A stretch of DNA of 64,000 bases from an uncultured Roseibium sp. (GTDB taxonomy: Bacteria > Pseudomonadota > Alphaproteobacteria > Rhizobiales > Stappiaceae): positions 289,374-353,373 of the forward strand of contig NZ_CANLVF010000006.1 of NCBI RefSeq assembly GCF_947494555.1, in the 5' to 3' direction. The notes below the pieces were generated by a model, which was given only the letters and a program-made list of their open reading frames with translations, was not told where the DNA came from and did not search any database. Within the stretch, counting starts at the first letter, position 1. Each line of letters opens with the position of its first letter. Shown piece by piece: positions 32,152 through 40,595 of the stretch. A program made the translations under genes and the position numbers.

Positions 32152-33387
32152 CTATCGCGCCGAGGTGCCCGCAGGCCGCGACAGCGCATCGATCGCAACC
32201 GCTAGAAGCAGAATGGCGCCTGAAAACATGAGTTTGTCCGCAGCGCTTGCTCCGGTCAGATCCAGTCCGTTGCCGAGGGAACCGATCACGAGCGCACCCA
32301 GAATTGCGTTCCAGACCGACCCGCGCCCGCCAAACAGGGAAGTCCCGCCAATCACTGCAGCACCGATGCTCTCCAGCAGCAGCGATCCGCCGGCAAAGGC
32401 CGTGTAGGACACGGATCCATATCGGGAAGCTCCGAATATGCCGCCGATCGCCGCAAGAAGACCAACGATGCCGAACGCGACCGCGCGAATACGCTTGACA
32501 TCCATGCCGACGCGCCGCGCACTTTCAGCGTTTCCGCCTACCGCGAAAATCGACCGGCCGAACGGCGTGGATGTCGTGACCCAGCCAATGATTGCCGTTA
32601 CCCCGGCCAGAAGGACGATCAGCAACGGAACGGATCTGTAGGCATTCATGGTCAGGACGGCCGTAAACACAATGATCGCAAAGAAGGCGACCTGTCCCCA
32701 AAGCGTGGTGGCCGTTTCAAGTTCCAGCCCGCGCGCCTTTCGTTCGGCCTGACGCCTTAGGGCAAGTGCGGCCATTGCGAGCACAAGCAGCCCTGCAAGC
32801 AGCAAACCCCAGATGTCCGGGATCAGAATGCGAGCGATTGCCCGCACGAACGGATCACCGATATTCAGATTTCCGGTCGGCAGGATCTTCTGCATCAAAC
32901 CCTGGTAGCCAAGCAGACCAGCGAGCGTGACCACAAAGGAGGGAATGCCGACGTAGGCAATGAGCAGTCCCTGAGCCAGCCCGAGGACAACGCCCGCTGC
33001 CATCACCAGAAGACACGCTGCCCATCCCGGAACGCCGGCCAGGACAAGCACCCCGAGGAGCGCTGCGCACACCCCGGCCGTTGCCGCTGCAGACAGATCG
33101 ATTTCCCCCAGGAGAAGAACAACAGTGATGCCGACAGCCAGCGTCGCGATCACCGCGGATTGCATGAAGAGATTGTAGATGTTGCGCGGCGAAAGGAAGA
33201 TGAAGCGCAGGCCCGTTGCATCCGGGTCCGTCCAATACTCCCAGAGCGGCAAAGCGAGGCCGAAGTAGAGCCAGATCGCGGCAAGTGCGAGCAGCACCGG
33301 CACGAAGGACCCCAGGCTCGACTCACGCAGTTTTCGCAACCGGTCTATGGGTGACGATGACACTTCAGGCTGCATTGTTCGTTCCAT
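32152..33387 (-). CDS. Ribose/xylose-type sugar ABC transporter permease
   Basis: 411 aa, longer than RbsC and close to XylH. A hydrophilic N terminus of about 30 residues is followed by roughly ten membrane segments. Family landmarks are G-E-I-D-L-S-A-A-A-T-A-G-V (about residue 92), G-G-N-A-E-S-A-R-R-V-G-M-D-V-K-R-I-R (the cytoplasmic coupling loop) and a C-terminal G-G-T-S-L-F-G-G-R-G-S. The ATG at 33387 lies 23 bases inside the ATPase gene; an ATG at 33375 is an alternative. It works with the 33365 ATPase and 34195 binding protein. Confidence 0.9.
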   Translation of the reverse strand: MERTMQPEVSSSPIDRLRKLRESSLGSFVPVLLALAAIWLYFGLALPLWEYWTDPDATGLRFIFLSPRNIYNLFMQSAVIATLAVGITVVLLLGEIDLSAAATAGVCAALLGVLVLAGVPGWAACLLVMAAGVVLGLAQGLLIAYVGIPSFVVTLAGLLGYQGLMQKILPTGNLNIGDPFVRAIARILIPDIWGLLLAGLLVLAMAALALRRQAERKARGLELETATTLWGQVAFFAIIVFTAVLTMNAYRSVPLLIVLLAGVTAIIGWVTTSTPFGRSIFAVGGNAESARRVGMDVKRIRAVAFGIVGLLAAIGGIFGASRYGSVSYTAFAGGSLLLESIGAAVIGGTSLFGGRGSVWNAILGALVIGSLGNGLDLTGASAADKLMFSGAILLLAVAIDALSRPAGTSAR

Positions 33388-34183
33388 TGTCCAATCCGGC
33401 CGTCATAGCGACCACAATTTCGTCCGCCGTCGTTTCGGATGTTTTCCAGGTCGCGACATTTGCGCCGTGACGCAGCACGCATATCCTGTCCGACACTTCG
33501 AAGATGTCGCGCATGTTGTGCGAGATGTAGACGACCGCGTGATCCGTATCGCGAAGGCGCTTGACGACATCGAGAACCTGACGGGTCTGGGCCACGCCGA
33601 GCGCAGCCGTTGGTTCATCGAGCATGACGACACTGCATTCGGCACCGACGGCGCGTGCAATGGCGATTGCCTGACGCTGGCCGCCGGAGAGGCCGCCGAC
33701 TTTCGCCCGAACCGAATTCAAGGTGCGCACACGAAGGCGATCGATCGCCGCCTTGGCGCGGACTTCCATCTCCAGATCGTCAAGCGGACGCAGCAATTTC
33801 GGCAGAAACCGCCAGCCGGACTTCACAGGTTCCGCTCCAAGCGACAGATTGGCCGCAACGTCCAGATTTTCGCATAGCGCCAGATCCTGATAGACGATCT
33901 GAATTCCGAGCGCCGCGGCATCATGCGGTGTGTTGATCGCAACCGGGCTGTCGTCGATGAAAAAATCACCCCCGTCGCACACAAGCGCGCCGGCCAGTAT
34001 CTTCATCAAGGTGGACTTGCCCGCACCGTTGTCACCGACAAGGGCCATGACCTCGCCACGGGCGACTTCGAAGTCGACGCCCTTCAGGGCGTGGACACCG
34101 CCAAAGCGTTTCTGGATGCCCGTGACACGCAGATGAGGGGGTGGGGCCTCAGGCCCCACCTTCTTGAGCTCTTTCGAAGACAT
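33365..34183 (-). CDS. Sugar ABC transporter ATP-binding protein, single-domain (FrcA-like)
   Basis: 272 aa with one ATPase domain, unlike the tandem RbsA. Walker A G-D-N-G-A-G-K-S-T, signature L-S-G-G-Q-R-Q-A-I-A-I-A-R, Walker B V-V-M-L-D-E-P-T-A-A-L-G; the usual Asp of the D-loop is Gly. The N-terminal 16 residues contain a 9-bp perfect hairpin in the DNA (34140-34158 region) with no obvious alternative start behind it. It powers the sugar importer of this operon as a homodimer. Confidence 0.88.
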   Translation of the reverse strand: MSSKELKKVGPEAPPPHLRVTGIQKRFGGVHALKGVDFEVARGEVMALVGDNGAGKSTLMKILAGALVCDGGDFFIDDSPVAINTPHDAAALGIQIVYQDLALCENLDVAANLSLGAEPVKSGWRFLPKLLRPLDDLEMEVRAKAAIDRLRVRTLNSVRAKVGGLSGGQRQAIAIARAVGAECSVVMLDEPTAALGVAQTRQVLDVVKRLRDTDHAVVYISHNMRDIFEVSDRICVLRHGANVATWKTSETTADEIVVAMTAGLDNGTNNAA

Positions 34184-34194
34184 GGTCTTCCCGC

Positions 34195-35256
34195 TTATTT
34201 GCAGAAGTCGGTTGCCGCGGCTTCGCCCTGGCAGACCATTTCCTTCGTGATGGACGGATCGTTTTCCACCACATAAGCGACGCCTTCAGCACCAAGGGCT
34301 GAATAGGATCCGACCGGGACGTAGGCGACTTCAGCGCCAATACCATTCGTCACCTTCTGCGGCGCAAGATCTGAAAAATCCTCTCCGTTCACCAGGCGCA
34401 CGGTGACCTGTGCTGCCGCATTGGCCATATCGGCCAATGGCCGCCATCCGCACTGGGTCTGTTTTCCGAGGAGCATCAGTTGCTGCGCCTGTACCGTGCA
34501 GTCGAGCCCGGAAACCGGCATCGTTCCGGCCATGCCTTGCTCCTCCAGTGCCGCGATCGCAGCGCCGGCGTTGCCGTCATTTGATGACACCACACCCTGC
34601 ACGTTGTTGTTCAACTGAGTAAGCGCCTGATCCATGGACCGTCTTGCGATTGCCGGATCCCATCCTTGAGTCCAGTTCTCATACCCCATGATCCGTTTTC
34701 CGCTGTCAAACAGCGGCTGCAGCGCACGAAGCTGACCGTTGTGTATGACGGCTGCATTGGGATCTGTCGGAGACCCCTTCAGGAGGACGAGCGTGTCACC
34801 ATCCTTGGTGTTCTCGATGACGTGGGATGCCTGATCAAATCCCATGCCTTCAAGATCCGCCTGAACCCAAAAACTCGTGTTTTCCGAGTTGATCATGCGG
34901 TCATATGCAATCGTCGGAACACCCTCCTCGGCCGCCATGTCAGCGATCACCGCCGAGCTTTCGCCATCGATCGGGATCACCACCAGCACCTTGGCACCTT
35001 GAGTGAGCGCTTGTTCCGCCTGACGCTGCTGGACGGATGTGTCGTTGTTGGCATTAAAAACCTCAACTTTCACATCCGGTGCGATTTCTTTCATGGTGGA
35101 CACGAAAGCGGCCGCATCCTGCTGTTCCCAACGGGGGTTCACATTCTCCGGAAGCAGCAAAGCCACCATCTCCGCCGAACTTGCCGCACCTGCACCACAA
35201 AGTGTGGCCAAAGCCGTTCCTGCTACCAATAAGCCTTTCTTATTGCTGGGAAACAT
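34195..35256 (-). CDS. Sugar ABC transporter periplasmic binding protein
   Basis: 353 aa from the ATG at 35256, which has a strong AGGAGG; the longer frame to 35304 has none. A Sec signal peptide (cleavage near A-S-S-A-E, about residue 28) precedes a periplasmic-binding-protein-1 like fold (D-R-M-I-N, N-D-G-N-A-G-A-A-I-A-A-L, G-L-D-C). It resembles xylose- and ribose-binding proteins. It is the first gene of the 35.3-27.4 kb operon (binding protein, ATPase, permease, GMC pair, aldehyde dehydrogenase, dehydratase). Confidence 0.9.
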   Translation of the reverse strand: MFPSNKKGLLVAGTALATLCGAGAASSAEMVALLLPENVNPRWEQQDAAAFVSTMKEIAPDVKVEVFNANNDTSVQQRQAEQALTQGAKVLVVIPIDGESSAVIADMAAEEGVPTIAYDRMINSENTSFWVQADLEGMGFDQASHVIENTKDGDTLVLLKGSPTDPNAAVIHNGQLRALQPLFDSGKRIMGYENWTQGWDPAIARRSMDQALTQLNNNVQGVVSSNDGNAGAAIAALEEQGMAGTMPVSGLDCTVQAQQLMLLGKQTQCGWRPLADMANAAAQVTVRLVNGEDFSDLAPQKVTNGIGAEVAYVPVGSYSALGAEGVAYVVENDPSITKEMVCQGEAAATDFCK

Positions 35257-35337
35257 CCTATCCTCCTGTCCGATGCTTAGGCGCTTTCCGACGCCTGACT
35301 TCACCCGGTTTCCTGCTCATTCACGCGCAGTAAACCT

Positions 35338-35374
35338 GGCGTTGCGAGGCTGTTTGAACCCAACTCGCAACGCC
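35338..35374 (-). terminator. Stem-loop behind the GntR gene
   Basis: GGCGTTGCGAG (35338-35348) and CTCGCAACGCC (35364-35374) form a perfect 11-bp stem with a 15-base loop between the GntR stop and the binding protein gene. The following T stretch on the minus strand is short (GGTTTA), so it may terminate gntR transcription weakly or separate it from the sugar operon promoter. Confidence 0.5.
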
Positions 35375-35456
35375 GCCTTCGACCCGGCAAGGCGCCGGTA
35401 TCGTCTGGATCTGCAGCGGGCCTTCCGAGCACCACTGCGAAACTCTGATTGCGTCC

Positions 35457-36206
35457 TTAGCCGGACACGGCAAATCCCTTGATGGCCCCGGAGAGCCGGG
35501 TGGTCGTGTCGCTCAGCAAGTGGAGCATTTTTTCTTCCGCGAGATCGGCATTTCGGGCGAGGATCGCCTCCATGACCTCCCGGTGAAAGGGTATGGAACT
35601 TTCGTTTTCGCGCGGATCCGCATTGGTCAGGCGGATTGAGCTGAGGAGCGCGGAAAAAATGACACCTTCCATCGCTCTCAAAAACTCGTTGTTCGCTGCG
35701 CGCAGAATGGACCGGTGAAACAGGGCGTCAGCGACGACAAATTCCTGAACCGACGTCCGGTCGTCTTCCATCTTGAGCTGGGCATCCCGGATGTCAGCGT
35801 GCTCAGCCTCGGTTCCGAAAACAGCTGCCCAGGCCGCCGCCTTCGGCTCCATCATCCGCCGGATATCCATCAATTGCCGCAGAAAGTCCGGCTTGGGATC
35901 GACCGAAAGATGCCAGGCCAGCACATCGTCATCCAGAAGCGCCCAACTCGCCCTTCGGCGAACCCGCGTGCCACTTCCCCGGCGCACCTCAAGCAGGCCC
36001 TTGCCGACGAGTAGCTTTACAGCTTCCCGGACGACCGACTTGCTGACACCAAACCTGCTCGCAAGCTTGGTCTCATCCTCGATCAGTTCGTCTTCGCGGT
36101 AGTGGCCGCCAACTATTCTTCGCCCGATCTCGCGAGAAACCTGTGTTGCCAGTCCAGGTGCGACGCCACTTGCGTCCTTAAGGTCATAGTACAGAAGCTC
36201 ATTCAT
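35457..36206 (-). CDS. GntR-family regulator with FCD domain
   Basis: 249 aa. The N-terminal winged helix (about 20-90) has E-D-E-T-K-L-A-S-R-F-G-V-S-K-S-V-V-R-E-A-V-K-L-L and a wing R-R-G-S-G-T-R-V. The C-terminal helical FCD domain (about 100-235) binds metal and an organic acid effector in this family. It lies upstream of the sugar operon on the same strand and most likely controls it and itself. A perfect 7-1-7 palindrome lies at 36218-36232 just before its start. Confidence 0.9.
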   Translation of the reverse strand: MNELLYYDLKDASGVAPGLATQVSREIGRRIVGGHYREDELIEDETKLASRFGVSKSVVREAVKLLVGKGLLEVRRGSGTRVRRRASWALLDDDVLAWHLSVDPKPDFLRQLMDIRRMMEPKAAAWAAVFGTEAEHADIRDAQLKMEDDRTSVQEFVVADALFHRSILRAANNEFLRAMEGVIFSALLSSIRLTNADPRENESSIPFHREVMEAILARNADLAEEKMLHLLSDTTTRLSGAIKGFAVSG

Positions 36207-36217
36207 ACGAAGATACT

Positions 36218-36232
36218 AAACATCTGATGTTT
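36218..36232. promoter_or_regulatory. Palindromic GntR operator candidate
   Basis: AAACATC-T-GATGTTT is a perfect inverted repeat with one central base, directly upstream of the GntR/FCD gene that ends at 35457. Length and symmetry fit a dimeric GntR site. Confidence 0.5.
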
Positions 36233-36465
36233 GGAGAGTCCAGATTAATGTACGAAACCGGTTTTTGGTAGTTAATTATCTGATTTTAATGGGAAAAGTT
36301 GAGCGTTGCGGCTCTGAATGTTGGATCACTATGTGAAAAAACAATCTACTTTTAATAGCATTCAAATGAAATTTCTATCTCAGCATGTATTCTTTTAGGG
36401 CGCAGCCCTCTGGCGCTGAACGCTGCAAATCGATGAGACACCAAGGCGAACAAGGCACGGAAATT

Positions 36466-36490
36466 CTCAGGCCGCGGTCGTTCGCCTGAG
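36466..36490 (-). terminator. Hairpin downstream of the second GMC gene
   Basis: CTCAGGC and GCCTGAG form a perfect 7-bp stem with an 11-base loop, 31 bases behind the GMC stop codon on the minus strand. No long T tract follows, so confidence is low. Confidence 0.35.
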
Positions 36491-36520
36491 CCCGTTTACG
36501 GCAAAGAGCGGTAACTGGCG

Positions 36521-38134
36521 CTACTGCAGAATAAACTCCGCGCATCGCGATCCGAGCATCATCGCCGGTGCATTCGTGTTACCCGCGTTGATGTCTGGAA
36601 CCGCAGACATGTCGCAGACACGCAGGTTGTCCACGCCGCGCACGCGCAATCTTCCGTCAAGGACTGCCATGGCATCGCCGTCGGCACCCATGCGCGCTGT
36701 ACCCGCAGGGTGATAGTTCGTTTTGACGAACCGTTTACAATGGCTTCGCAATTCTTCGTCTGAACACTTTCGCGGATCCGGAATTGCGATCTTCTCAAGT
36801 TTCGACGCAATGGGATCGGACTGAAGCGCATCCAGAAAGAAGCGCTGCCCGGCCATCATTTCCTGCATGTCCTCTTCCTCCTTCAAAAGATTCGGACACA
36901 CGATCGGCATGTCTGCGGGTTCGGCGGACGCGAGCCGGACCTCACCGCGGGACTTCGGCTTCACAACCACGGTCGTTACGGTGACGCCGTACCCGTCTTT
37001 CAATTCGGACTGGGCATCCCGGTCCAGGTAAACTATCGGCACGCAGAATGCCTGGATCGTCGGATCTTCCTCACGATTGCGCGGATTGACGAACGCGCCG
37101 GCCTCGACACCGGCCGAGGTGATGCGGCCGCTGCCGAAAATCTTGAACTGGAGGCCATTCAGCAGCATCCGCCAGCCCTCGCCCTGCCGGTAGTAGCCGT
37201 GCGGACCATTGGCATAGGCGGTAATCGGCACTTCGGGATGGTCGATCAGGTTTTGCCCGACCCCGGGGAGCTCGCTTTCAACCGGGATCCCGAATTCTCT
37301 CAGATGATCAGCCGGACCGACACCGGACAACATAAGAATTTTCGGTGTGACCAGGGCACCTGCGGCAAGAATGATTTCGCCAGAGGTGTTTACAGTGTGC
37401 GTTCCGGAGGCATCGCTATAACGGACCCCAACAGCGCGGCCGTTTTCAATCAGGACCTTTTCCACTGACGCCTGCAGCTTCACGGTAAGTCTTGGATCGC
37501 CGCGAAGCGGTTCCAGGAACGCGTAGGCAGTTGAACTTCTGCGGCCGTTCCTGTTCGTGAACTGATAAAAGCCGACACCGCGCTGCGACGGTCCATTGAA
37601 GTCCGTATTATAAGGTTCGCCGACTGCCTGAACCGACTGAACGAACCAGCGCGACACCGTGTCGACATAACCGGGATCGGAAACCTTCACCTCGCCGTCG
37701 GTGCCATGGAGATCTCCCGCCAGCCGATTGTTGGCCTCCATTCCTCTAAAATGCGGCAACACATCCGACCAGCCCCAGCCGGGATTGTCGTTGTTGCCGC
37801 TCAAGACGTCGTTCCAGGCATCGTAATCTGCGGGACGCCCGCGCATATAGACCTGCGCGTTCACTGACGAACCACCCCCAAGAACATTGCCCTGAGGAAT
37901 ATCGTGCACTCGGCCTTCCAGATGCGGCTGCGGCGTTGTCTTGTGGTACCGCATGTATTTGGAACCGTTGATCATCTTGAAGATGCCAGGCGGCATATCA
38001 AGCAACGGATGTTTGTGCGAAAAACCTGCTTCCAACAGCAGGACGCGCGCGCCGCCCTGTGTGACTAGACGCGATGCGGCAACCGCGCCACCCGAGCCTC
38101 CGCCGACGACGATGAAGTCGTATTCTGAGGTCAT
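36521..38134 (-). CDS. GMC-family oxidoreductase (choline dehydrogenase/alcohol dehydrogenase-like)
   Basis: 537 aa from the ATG at 38134, which overlaps the stop of the GntR gene (ATGA); the open frame extends to 38305 but that part lies inside the regulator. FAD fold V-V-G-G-G-S-G-G-A-V-A-A-S-R-L at residues 8-22, P-Q-G-N-V-L-G-G-G-S-S-V-N signature, and C-terminal catalytic Y-H-P-A-G-T-A-R-M-G and G-N-T-N-A-P-A-M. No signal peptide. Betaine genes are absent and sugar genes surround it, so an alcohol or polyol substrate is more likely than choline. Confidence 0.87.
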   Translation of the reverse strand: MTSEYDFIVVGGGSGGAVAASRLVTQGGARVLLLEAGFSHKHPLLDMPPGIFKMINGSKYMRYHKTTPQPHLEGRVHDIPQGNVLGGGSSVNAQVYMRGRPADYDAWNDVLSGNNDNPGWGWSDVLPHFRGMEANNRLAGDLHGTDGEVKVSDPGYVDTVSRWFVQSVQAVGEPYNTDFNGPSQRGVGFYQFTNRNGRRSSTAYAFLEPLRGDPRLTVKLQASVEKVLIENGRAVGVRYSDASGTHTVNTSGEIILAAGALVTPKILMLSGVGPADHLREFGIPVESELPGVGQNLIDHPEVPITAYANGPHGYYRQGEGWRMLLNGLQFKIFGSGRITSAGVEAGAFVNPRNREEDPTIQAFCVPIVYLDRDAQSELKDGYGVTVTTVVVKPKSRGEVRLASAEPADMPIVCPNLLKEEEDMQEMMAGQRFFLDALQSDPIASKLEKIAIPDPRKCSDEELRSHCKRFVKTNYHPAGTARMGADGDAMAVLDGRLRVRGVDNLRVCDMSAVPDINAGNTNAPAMMLGSRCAEFILQ

Positions 38135-38844
38135 TCGTCGCCCCAGTCGAAGGTCACGCGGACAAATTCCCACGCTGCTTTCAAGTGGTTGGTCAGAGCT
38201 TCTTCGGCGGCAACCGGATCGCGTTCCAAAATGGCATCCAGGATGGCCTTGTGCGCAAGGTAGTTCACCTCGTTGCGTTCCGGCGAGCGCAGCATCCGAT
38301 CCCATTGCGGCGCCAACCAGGACGTATATCCTTCGTGCATCGTCGGGAAGATCGGGTTTCTCGGAATGCGATACAGCACTCCGTGGAACGCAACATCCGT
38401 TCGATAGAATTCCTGCGAGTCCGGTATGGCCTGCCGGTTGTCTTCCAGGGCCGTCTTCAAATTGACGATATCTTCCTTTCGCGCTGCCACGGCGGCTTCG
38501 CGCACCAGTGCGCGCTCAATGAAGACGCGACTGTCGTAAAGGTTCTTGATGCCAGAGCGCTCGGTCAGAAGGTGCTGAACAACATTGCCGCATGCGTGCA
38601 GCACGGTGGCATAATCCGGTTTGCGGACGATCGGCCGGAATCGTGGGCGTGTTTCTATCAGGCCTCTGCTGGACAGCTTGGAGATCGCCTCCCGGATAAC
38701 GGTGCGGCTTGCGCCGAACTGTTCCATCAGCTCCCGCTCGGCCGGTAGTGGCGTCTGGTTTTCCAGTTCACCGGAAACAATTTTCGCTTCCAGCATCGCA
38801 ACCACACTATCTGCCGCGCGACCCGTATCGTTCCCGATGTCCAT
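38131..38844 (-). CDS. GntR-family regulator with FCD domain
   Basis: 237 aa. Winged helix about residues 10-75 with P-A-E-R-E-L-M-E-Q-F-G-A-S-R-T-V-I-R-E-A-I-S-K-L and a C-terminal FCD domain (about 95-225). It is the first gene of a leftward pair with the GMC enzyme and faces the rightward aldehyde dehydrogenase/ABC operon. Two TGGT-N3-AC type sites in the intergenic region fit the FadR-subfamily consensus TNGT-N3-ACNA, so it probably controls both directions. Confidence 0.9.
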   Translation of the reverse strand: MDIGNDTGRAADSVVAMLEAKIVSGELENQTPLPAERELMEQFGASRTVIREAISKLSSRGLIETRPRFRPIVRKPDYATVLHACGNVVQHLLTERSGIKNLYDSRVFIERALVREAAVAARKEDIVNLKTALEDNRQAIPDSQEFYRTDVAFHGVLYRIPRNPIFPTMHEGYTSWLAPQWDRMLRSPERNEVNYLAHKAILDAILERDPVAAEEALTNHLKAAWEFVRVTFDWGDE

Positions 38845-38880
38845 GAGGCGTCAACACTCCCGCGTCATTGTTTTCATCTG

Positions 38881-39056
38881 TTTTGGTATGACATAAATTT
38901 CGTTTTCGTAAAGCGATTTTTTCCACACACACGAACAAAAACCCCTAAAATCTGTTGTTTTTCATGTGTTTGTTATTTTTAAGTACCATTTTTCTAATTT
39001 AAGATTGACTTTGGTCTCGATTAGCAACTTACTTGTGAAAGTTTGGTCATACCAAA
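38881..39056. promoter_or_regulatory. Divergent promoter with two GntR-type sites
   Basis: TTTGGTCATACCAAA (39042-39056) contains TGGT-CAT-ACCA, an exact match to the FadR-subfamily consensus TNGT-N3-ACNA. TTTTGGTATGACATAA (38881-38896) holds a near match (TGGT-ATG-ACAT). They flank an AT-rich region between the GntR gene and the aldehyde dehydrogenase gene; the right site lies only 15 bases before the GTG start, a repressor position. Confidence 0.6.
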
Positions 39057-39070
39057 GGTAACTCATTCTC

Positions 39071-40540
39071 GTGTTCGACATTACCCTCAGTTCCGATATG
39101 CCTACAGCCGCCGGGATGTTCATCAATGGTCAGTGGGTTGAACGCGGCCAGGCGAACGCTCTCGAAGTCGAGAACCCAGCGAACGAAAGCATTGTCGCGA
39201 CAATCCCGGACGGCAACGCCGAGGACGCGGGCGAAGCGCTCACTTCAGCAAGAAAGGCCCACCCGGCATGGGCAGCAATGCCGTCTGTCGAACGCGGCCG
39301 ACTTGTCGCCGCGCTTGCCGATCAGGTCGCGGCACAAAAGCAGCACCTGGCACGCCTCGTCACTCGGGAACAGGGCAAGCCGCTGAGCCATGCGCTTCAG
39401 GAGATTGACGCCGGCATCACCTTCCTGAGATACGCCGCCGAAAATGCGCGCAGGATCGAAGGCGATATCGTTGTATCGGACAATCGTTCGGAAGAGATCC
39501 ATATCAGACGCCACCCCTACGGTGTTGTCGTTGGTCTGACCGCCTGGAATTATCCCTTTGCCCTGGCAGCGCGAAAGCTCGGACCTGCGCTGGTTGCCGG
39601 AAACACGTTCGTCCTGCTATCACATGAGGCAACCCCGCTGTCGGGGCTCGCGCTTGCACGATTGAGCGAGAAAGCCGGGTTCCCAGCAGGCGTATTCAAC
39701 GTGGTCACCGGTCAAGGACGCGTCGTCGGGGAAGCCCTCGTCCAAAGCCCGCTCTCCGATCTCGTCACGATGACCGGAAGCACGCGCGCGGGCCGCGAGA
39801 TCTACAGGTCCGGCGCAGAAAACATCAAAGTCATTCGCCTCGAACTTGGGGGCAAGGCGCCTTTCCTTGTCATGGAAGATGCAGACATCGACAGTGCGGT
39901 TTCCGCCGCAGTTGCTGCGCGCTACACCAATTGCGGACAAATCTGCACCTGCAACGAACGCATGTATCTGCACCGCGCGATCGCAGACGAGTTTCTGGAG
40001 AAATTCGTTGCCGCGTCCGAGGCGCTGAAGATCGGCGACCCGCTCTCCAATGTCGACCTTGGCCCAAAGGTCAGCCGCGTGGAGCGGGACAAGGTTGCCG
40101 ACATCGTCGCCCAAAGCATTTCGTCCGGCGCTGACGTCCTCCTGAAAGGCGGCATACTGGAGGAAGGTCCCTTTGCGAAAGGACACTGGCTCGCGCCCAC
40201 CGTTCTTGAAGCGAAACGAAACGACAATCCTGCCGTCCAGGACGAGATCTTCGGACCCGTGGCAACGGCTGTCAGGGTCGACGATTTCGACATGGCGGTT
40301 GCCTATGCAAACGACACATCATTCGGACTGTCGGCATACCTTTTCACCCGCGACTACAAGCGTCTGGCCGAAGCACCCTACCGCCTGAAATTCGGAGAAC
40401 TTTACCTCAACCGGTCCAATGGAGAGGCGGTGCAGGGATTCCATACCGGATGGGGTCTGTCAGGGCTTGGGGGAGAAGACGGCCGCTACGGTTTCGACGG
40501 CTATCTGCGCAAGCAGACCGCCTATCTGAATTGGGGTTAG
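39071..40540 (+). CDS. NAD(P)-dependent aldehyde dehydrogenase
   Basis: 489 aa from a GTG at 39071 with AAGGT upstream; an ATG at 39098 is an alternative start. Catalytic cysteine in N-C-G-Q-I-C-T-C-N (about residue 296), base Glu in L-E-L-G-G-K-A-P and cofactor loop M-T-G-S-T-R-A-G. It resembles lactaldehyde/glycolaldehyde dehydrogenase (AldA). It is the first gene of the rightward operon leading into a ribose-type importer, a dehydratase and two dehydrogenases, which suggests the final oxidation of a sugar fragment. Confidence 0.9.
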   Translation: MFDITLSSDMPTAAGMFINGQWVERGQANALEVENPANESIVATIPDGNAEDAGEALTSARKAHPAWAAMPSVERGRLVAALADQVAAQKQHLARLVTREQGKPLSHALQEIDAGITFLRYAAENARRIEGDIVVSDNRSEEIHIRRHPYGVVVGLTAWNYPFALAARKLGPALVAGNTFVLLSHEATPLSGLALARLSEKAGFPAGVFNVVTGQGRVVGEALVQSPLSDLVTMTGSTRAGREIYRSGAENIKVIRLELGGKAPFLVMEDADIDSAVSAAVAARYTNCGQICTCNERMYLHRAIADEFLEKFVAASEALKIGDPLSNVDLGPKVSRVERDKVADIVAQSISSGADVLLKGGILEEGPFAKGHWLAPTVLEAKRNDNPAVQDEIFGPVATAVRVDDFDMAVAYANDTSFGLSAYLFTRDYKRLAEAPYRLKFGELYLNRSNGEAVQGFHTGWGLSGLGGEDGRYGFDGYLRKQTAYLNWG

Positions 40541-40595
40541 GGCCTCAAGTTCTCGCGACCGGGGGGATTCTGGTCGCACTAAAGTGGAGGAAATG

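Larger units (their letters stand above)
36207..36520. other. Gene-free stretch with GntR operator candidate and a hairpin
   Basis: This AT-rich 314-base spacer separates the GntR gene from the end of the second GMC gene. It holds the palindrome AAACATC-T-GATGTTT (36218-36232), 12 bases before the GntR ATG, a probable autoregulatory operator. Near the other end CTCAGGC (36466-36472) pairs with GCCTGAG (36484-36490), a possible terminator for the leftward GMC gene. No supported reading frame or RNA gene is seen. Confidence 0.6.

Noticed and set aside
36207..36520. Small RNA or short protein in the AT-rich spacer
   Set aside because: Only a regulator palindrome and a weak hairpin are visible; there is no promoter-terminator pair or coding frame with a start signal.
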